Of a stretch of DNA of 7,924 nucleotides, positions 6,404 to 7,924 are shown in pieces. The position numbers were made by a program, and so were the translations under genes. The stretch comes from Deltaproteobacteria bacterium (GTDB lineage: Bacteria; Myxococcota_A; UBA9160; PR03): contig JAGSPS010000140.1 in assembly GCA_018262315.1 (NCBI GenBank), positions 1-7,924 on the forward strand, given 5' to 3'. Positions within the stretch are counted from its first letter, which is position 1; each line of letters begins with the position of its first letter. The notes beneath the pieces are model-generated. The model was not told the DNA's origin, ran no database searches, and worked only from the letters and a program-made list of their open reading frames with translations.

Positions 6404-7300
6404 TCAGCGGAAGATGCTGCGCAGCCTGCTCCGCCAGCGCCCCTTGGAGGGTGCGGCCGCGGCTGCGTTCGAATTGCCGTTGCTTTCGTCGCGCGCCCCG
6501 AGGCACAGATCGCGCGCGACTTCGTCGACATCGCCCGCATCGACGGTCGCCTGTCCGCGCGAGTAGCAGAGCAGCAGGGCGCCATCGCACACGGCGTTGA
6601 TCAGACGCGGGATCCCCTCCGTCACGTGATGCAGGCGCCGGAGCGCGCCGCGCTTGAAGACACCCTTGCCCGTGTAGCCCGCAAGGCGCATCCGTTCCTG
6701 CACGTAGTGTTCCGTCTCGTCGGCGTCGAAGGGGCGCAGCCGGAAGCGCAGCACGATGCGCTGGCGCAGCTGTCGCAGTTCCTTCTGCTGCAGCATCTCC
6801 TCCAGCTCCGGCTGTCCCACCAGCATGATCTGGAGCAGCTTCGAGGTGGGCGTCTCCAGGTTCGAGAGCAGGCGGATCTCCTCGAGCATCTCGGCCGAAA
6901 GCTTCTGTGCCTCGTCCACGATCAGCAGCGTGGGATGATCGCGCTCGAGGCGGTCGATCAGGAACTTGTTGAACGCGATCAGGTACTCGGCTTTCGTCGT
7001 GCACGGCACCTGGATGTCGAACTCGTCGAAGAGCACGCGGAAGAAGTCGAGCGGTCCGAGAAGCGGGTTGAAGACGAAAGCCGCCGCGGTCTTCGGGTCG
7101 AGCCGCGAGAGCAGCGCGTGCAACAGCGTCGTCTTGCCCGTCCCAACTTCGCCGGTGAGCATGACGAAGCCCTTGCGGGCCCGAACGCCGTAGACCAGCG
7201 TCGCCAGCCCTTCTTGATGCGAGTCGCCGAGATAGAGGAACGCCGGGTCGGGCGTCATCTCGAAGGGCGCGCGCAGCAGGCCGAAGTGCTGGAGGTACAT
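6404..7300 (-). CDS. ExeA-like AAA ATPase of PEP-CTERM/XrtA polysaccharide loci
   Basis: This 298-residue ATPase belongs to the ExeA/GspA-like AAA family, including the form often found in PEP-CTERM exopolysaccharide loci. The N-terminal signature MYLQHFGLLRAPFEMTPDP (residues 1-19) precedes Walker A GEVGTGKTT (50-58), Walker B LLIVDEAQ (125-132), the sensor-1 region MLVGQPEL (159-166), a likely arginine finger in RQLRQRI (177-183) and sensor-2 GIPRLIN (229-235). After about residue 270 comes a low-complexity Asn/Ala linker and a basic amphipathic tail RWRSRLRSIFR (288-298). The peptidoglycan-binding domain of ExeA is absent. Its exact role is not established; it presumably assembles or energises the export apparatus at the inner membrane. 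The ATG at 7300 is 15 bases after the Wzz stop and has no clear Shine-Dalgarno sequence, suggesting coupled or reinitiated translation. Confidence 0.88.
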   Translation of the reverse strand: MYLQHFGLLRAPFEMTPDPAFLYLGDSHQEGLATLVYGVRARKGFVMLTGEVGTGKTTLLHALLSRLDPKTAAAFVFNPLLGPLDFFRVLFDEFDIQVPCTTKAEYLIAFNKFLIDRLERDHPTLLIVDEAQKLSAEMLEEIRLLSNLETPTSKLLQIMLVGQPELEEMLQQKELRQLRQRIVLRFRLRPFDADETEHYVQERMRLAGYTGKGVFKRGALRRLHHVTEGIPRLINAVCDGALLLCYSRGQATVDAGDVDEVARDLCLGARDESNGNSNAAAAAPSKGRWRSRLRSIFR

Positions 7301-7308
7301 GGCGTCAC

Positions 7309-7324
7309 GCCGGCTTCAGCCGGC
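7309..7324 (-). other. 6-bp hairpin spanning the stop codon of the Wzz gene
   Basis: On the minus strand GCCGGC-TGAA-GCCGGC is a perfect 6-bp inverted repeat with a 4-base loop, and the TGA stop of the Wzz gene sits in the loop. Its downstream arm ends 8 bases before the ATPase start codon. No T-run follows, so it is not an intrinsic terminator. It might affect termination, reinitiation or mRNA stability, or be a by-product of GC-rich composition. Confidence 0.4.
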
Positions 7325-7924
7325 CTCGCCGGCCGGTGCGGCGGGCGGGGCGGCGGCCGGGGCGGCGGGCGGGGCGGCGGGCGGGGCGGCGGCCGGTGCT
7401 GCGGCCGGCGCAGTCACGGCCGGCGGCGGCGGAGCCGGCGCCGTCTGCTCGCTCTTGCTGCGAAACAGGTTGGGCTTGTTGACGTACACATAACCGGCGA
7501 GAGCGCCGGTCAGCACGAAACCCGCGACGGCGGCGGCCGCAACGGCTTCACGCACGTTGCGGCGCCGTATCCGCATGCGGTCGGCGTCGAGCAGGATCGC
7601 CGGGATCGACGCCAGGACAGGCAGTCGCAGCGCCACCTGGAGCGCGCGCGGGTCGTGGTACGAAGAGTCCATCATTTCGAGCAGCAGCGCGAGGCCGGCG
7701 CCCGCGGCGATTCCGAGCAGCAGGCCCAACACGAGGATGAGCGGCCGGTTCGGCGACGTCGGCTCCGGCGGCGGATAGGCGGGCTCCAGTACGCGGAACT
7801 GCTCGCCCTTCTGGCGCCGCTCCATGTTCGCCGCGACGCCCGCTTCGAGGCGCTTGTTGCTGTACTCGTGGGCACTGGCCGAGAGGTTCTTGTACTCGCG
7901 CTCGAGTGCGTCGAGCTGCTCGGC
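7316..7924 (-). CDS. Wzz-type chain-length determinant, C-terminal part only (XrtA/PEP-CTERM system type)
   Basis: The reading frame is open to the right window edge and encodes the last 202 residues. The fragment begins with a charged coiled-coil stretch (about 1-45), then the Wzz-type proline motif EPTSPNRP (54-61), a transmembrane segment (about 61-82), and LPVLASIP (101-108), the pattern seen just after that helix in Wzz and PEP-CTERM chain-length proteins. Arg-rich RMRIRRRN (116-123) follows, then a second hydrophobic segment (about 129-148), KPNLFRSKSEQ, and an Ala/Pro-rich tail (about 162-202) encoded by tandem 12-base units. The extra helix would return the tail to the periplasm if the first helix ends in the cytoplasm. 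The protein should set polysaccharide length and partner the kinase encoded at 5537-6379. The ATG at 7825 lies inside the coiled coil and is not the true start. Confidence 0.87.
   Translation of the reverse strand, partial: AEQLDALEREYKNLSASAHEYSNKRLEAGVAANMERRQKGEQFRVLEPAYPPPEPTSPNRPLILVLGLLLGIAAGAGLALLLEMMDSSYHDPRALQVALRLPVLASIPAILLDADRMRIRRRNVREAVAAAAVAGFVLTGALAGYVYVNKPNLFRSKSEQTAPAPPPPAVTAPAAAPAAAPPAAPPAAPAAAPPAAPAGEAG
7338..7409. repeat. Six tandem 12-base units inside the Wzz C-terminal tail
   Basis: Units of 12 bases start at 7338, 7350, 7362, 7374, 7386 and 7398. The first, third and fourth are identical (GCGGCGGGCGGG, plus strand), the second and fifth differ at one and two bases, and the last is the most diverged. 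On the minus strand they encode six Ala/Pro tetrapeptides of AAAP or PAAP type. Being a multiple of 3, copy-number change would lengthen or shorten the tail without a frameshift. The plus strand at 7367-7386 also fits a four-run G-quadruplex pattern. Confidence 0.8.

Noticed and set aside
7299..7493. Small plus-strand frame rich in Gly and Ala
   Set aside because: It is the reverse strand of the 12-base tandem repeat in the Wzz tail; no initiation signal or domain.
1..7924. CRISPR array, tRNA, rRNA, insertion sequence or phage gene
   Set aside because: I saw no regularly spaced direct repeats, no tRNA-like cloverleaf or rRNA segment, and no transposase or integrase motif.

Overview
The window is a GC-rich stretch of bacterial chromosome carrying one unidirectional exopolysaccharide gene cluster. 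All eight genes are on the minus strand, so transcription runs from the right edge (7924) to about 156. High GC, codon use and the type of Wzz, ExeA-like ATPase and tyrosine-kinase genes suggest a Gram-negative bacterium with an XrtA/PEP-CTERM-type exopolysaccharide locus (proteobacterial or 'deltaproteobacterial'-like). Nothing here fixes the taxon, and no exosortase or PEP-CTERM protein lies inside the window.

Layout in transcription order. (1) 7924-7316: the C-terminal part of a Wzz-type chain-length determinant, cut by the window edge, with a second C-terminal membrane segment and a repetitive Ala/Pro tail. (2) 7300-6404: an ExeA-like AAA ATPase. (3) 6379-5537: a CpsD/CapB-type cytoplasmic tyrosine kinase domain. 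(4) 5513-4434: a WecA/MraY-type polyprenyl-phosphate sugar-1-phosphate transferase with a TTG start. (5) 4437-3436: GDP-mannose 4,6-dehydratase. (6) 3439-2474: an SDR epimerase most like UDP-glucuronate 4-epimerases. (7) 2477-1521: an SDR epimerase most like WbpP/TviC UDP-GlcNAc(A) 4-epimerases. (8) 1469-156: UDP-glucose 6-dehydrogenase. Positions 1-155 are non-coding and hold a long inverted repeat and a small GC-rich repeat.

How the genes fit together: the WecA-like enzyme would start the lipid-linked repeat unit. Genes 5-8 make nucleotide sugars: GDP-4-keto-6-deoxymannose, UDP-glucuronate and then UDP-galacturonate, and a 4-epimerised N-acetylhexosamine or its uronate. The Wzz, kinase and ATPase genes would control polymer length and export. 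Genes 4 to 7 are joined by three successive 4-base ATGA stop/start overlaps, which implies translational coupling. ugd is set apart by 51 bases and has its own strong ribosome binding site. Glycosyltransferases, flippase, polymerase and outer-membrane exporter must lie outside the window.

I see no wholly new system. The points most worth a second look are the imperfect 23-bp inverted repeat after ugd, the 12-bp tandem repeat with G-quadruplex potential in the Wzz tail, the ATPase placed between Wzz and its kinase, and the basic/aromatic motif shared by the ATPase tail and the kinase N-terminal region.
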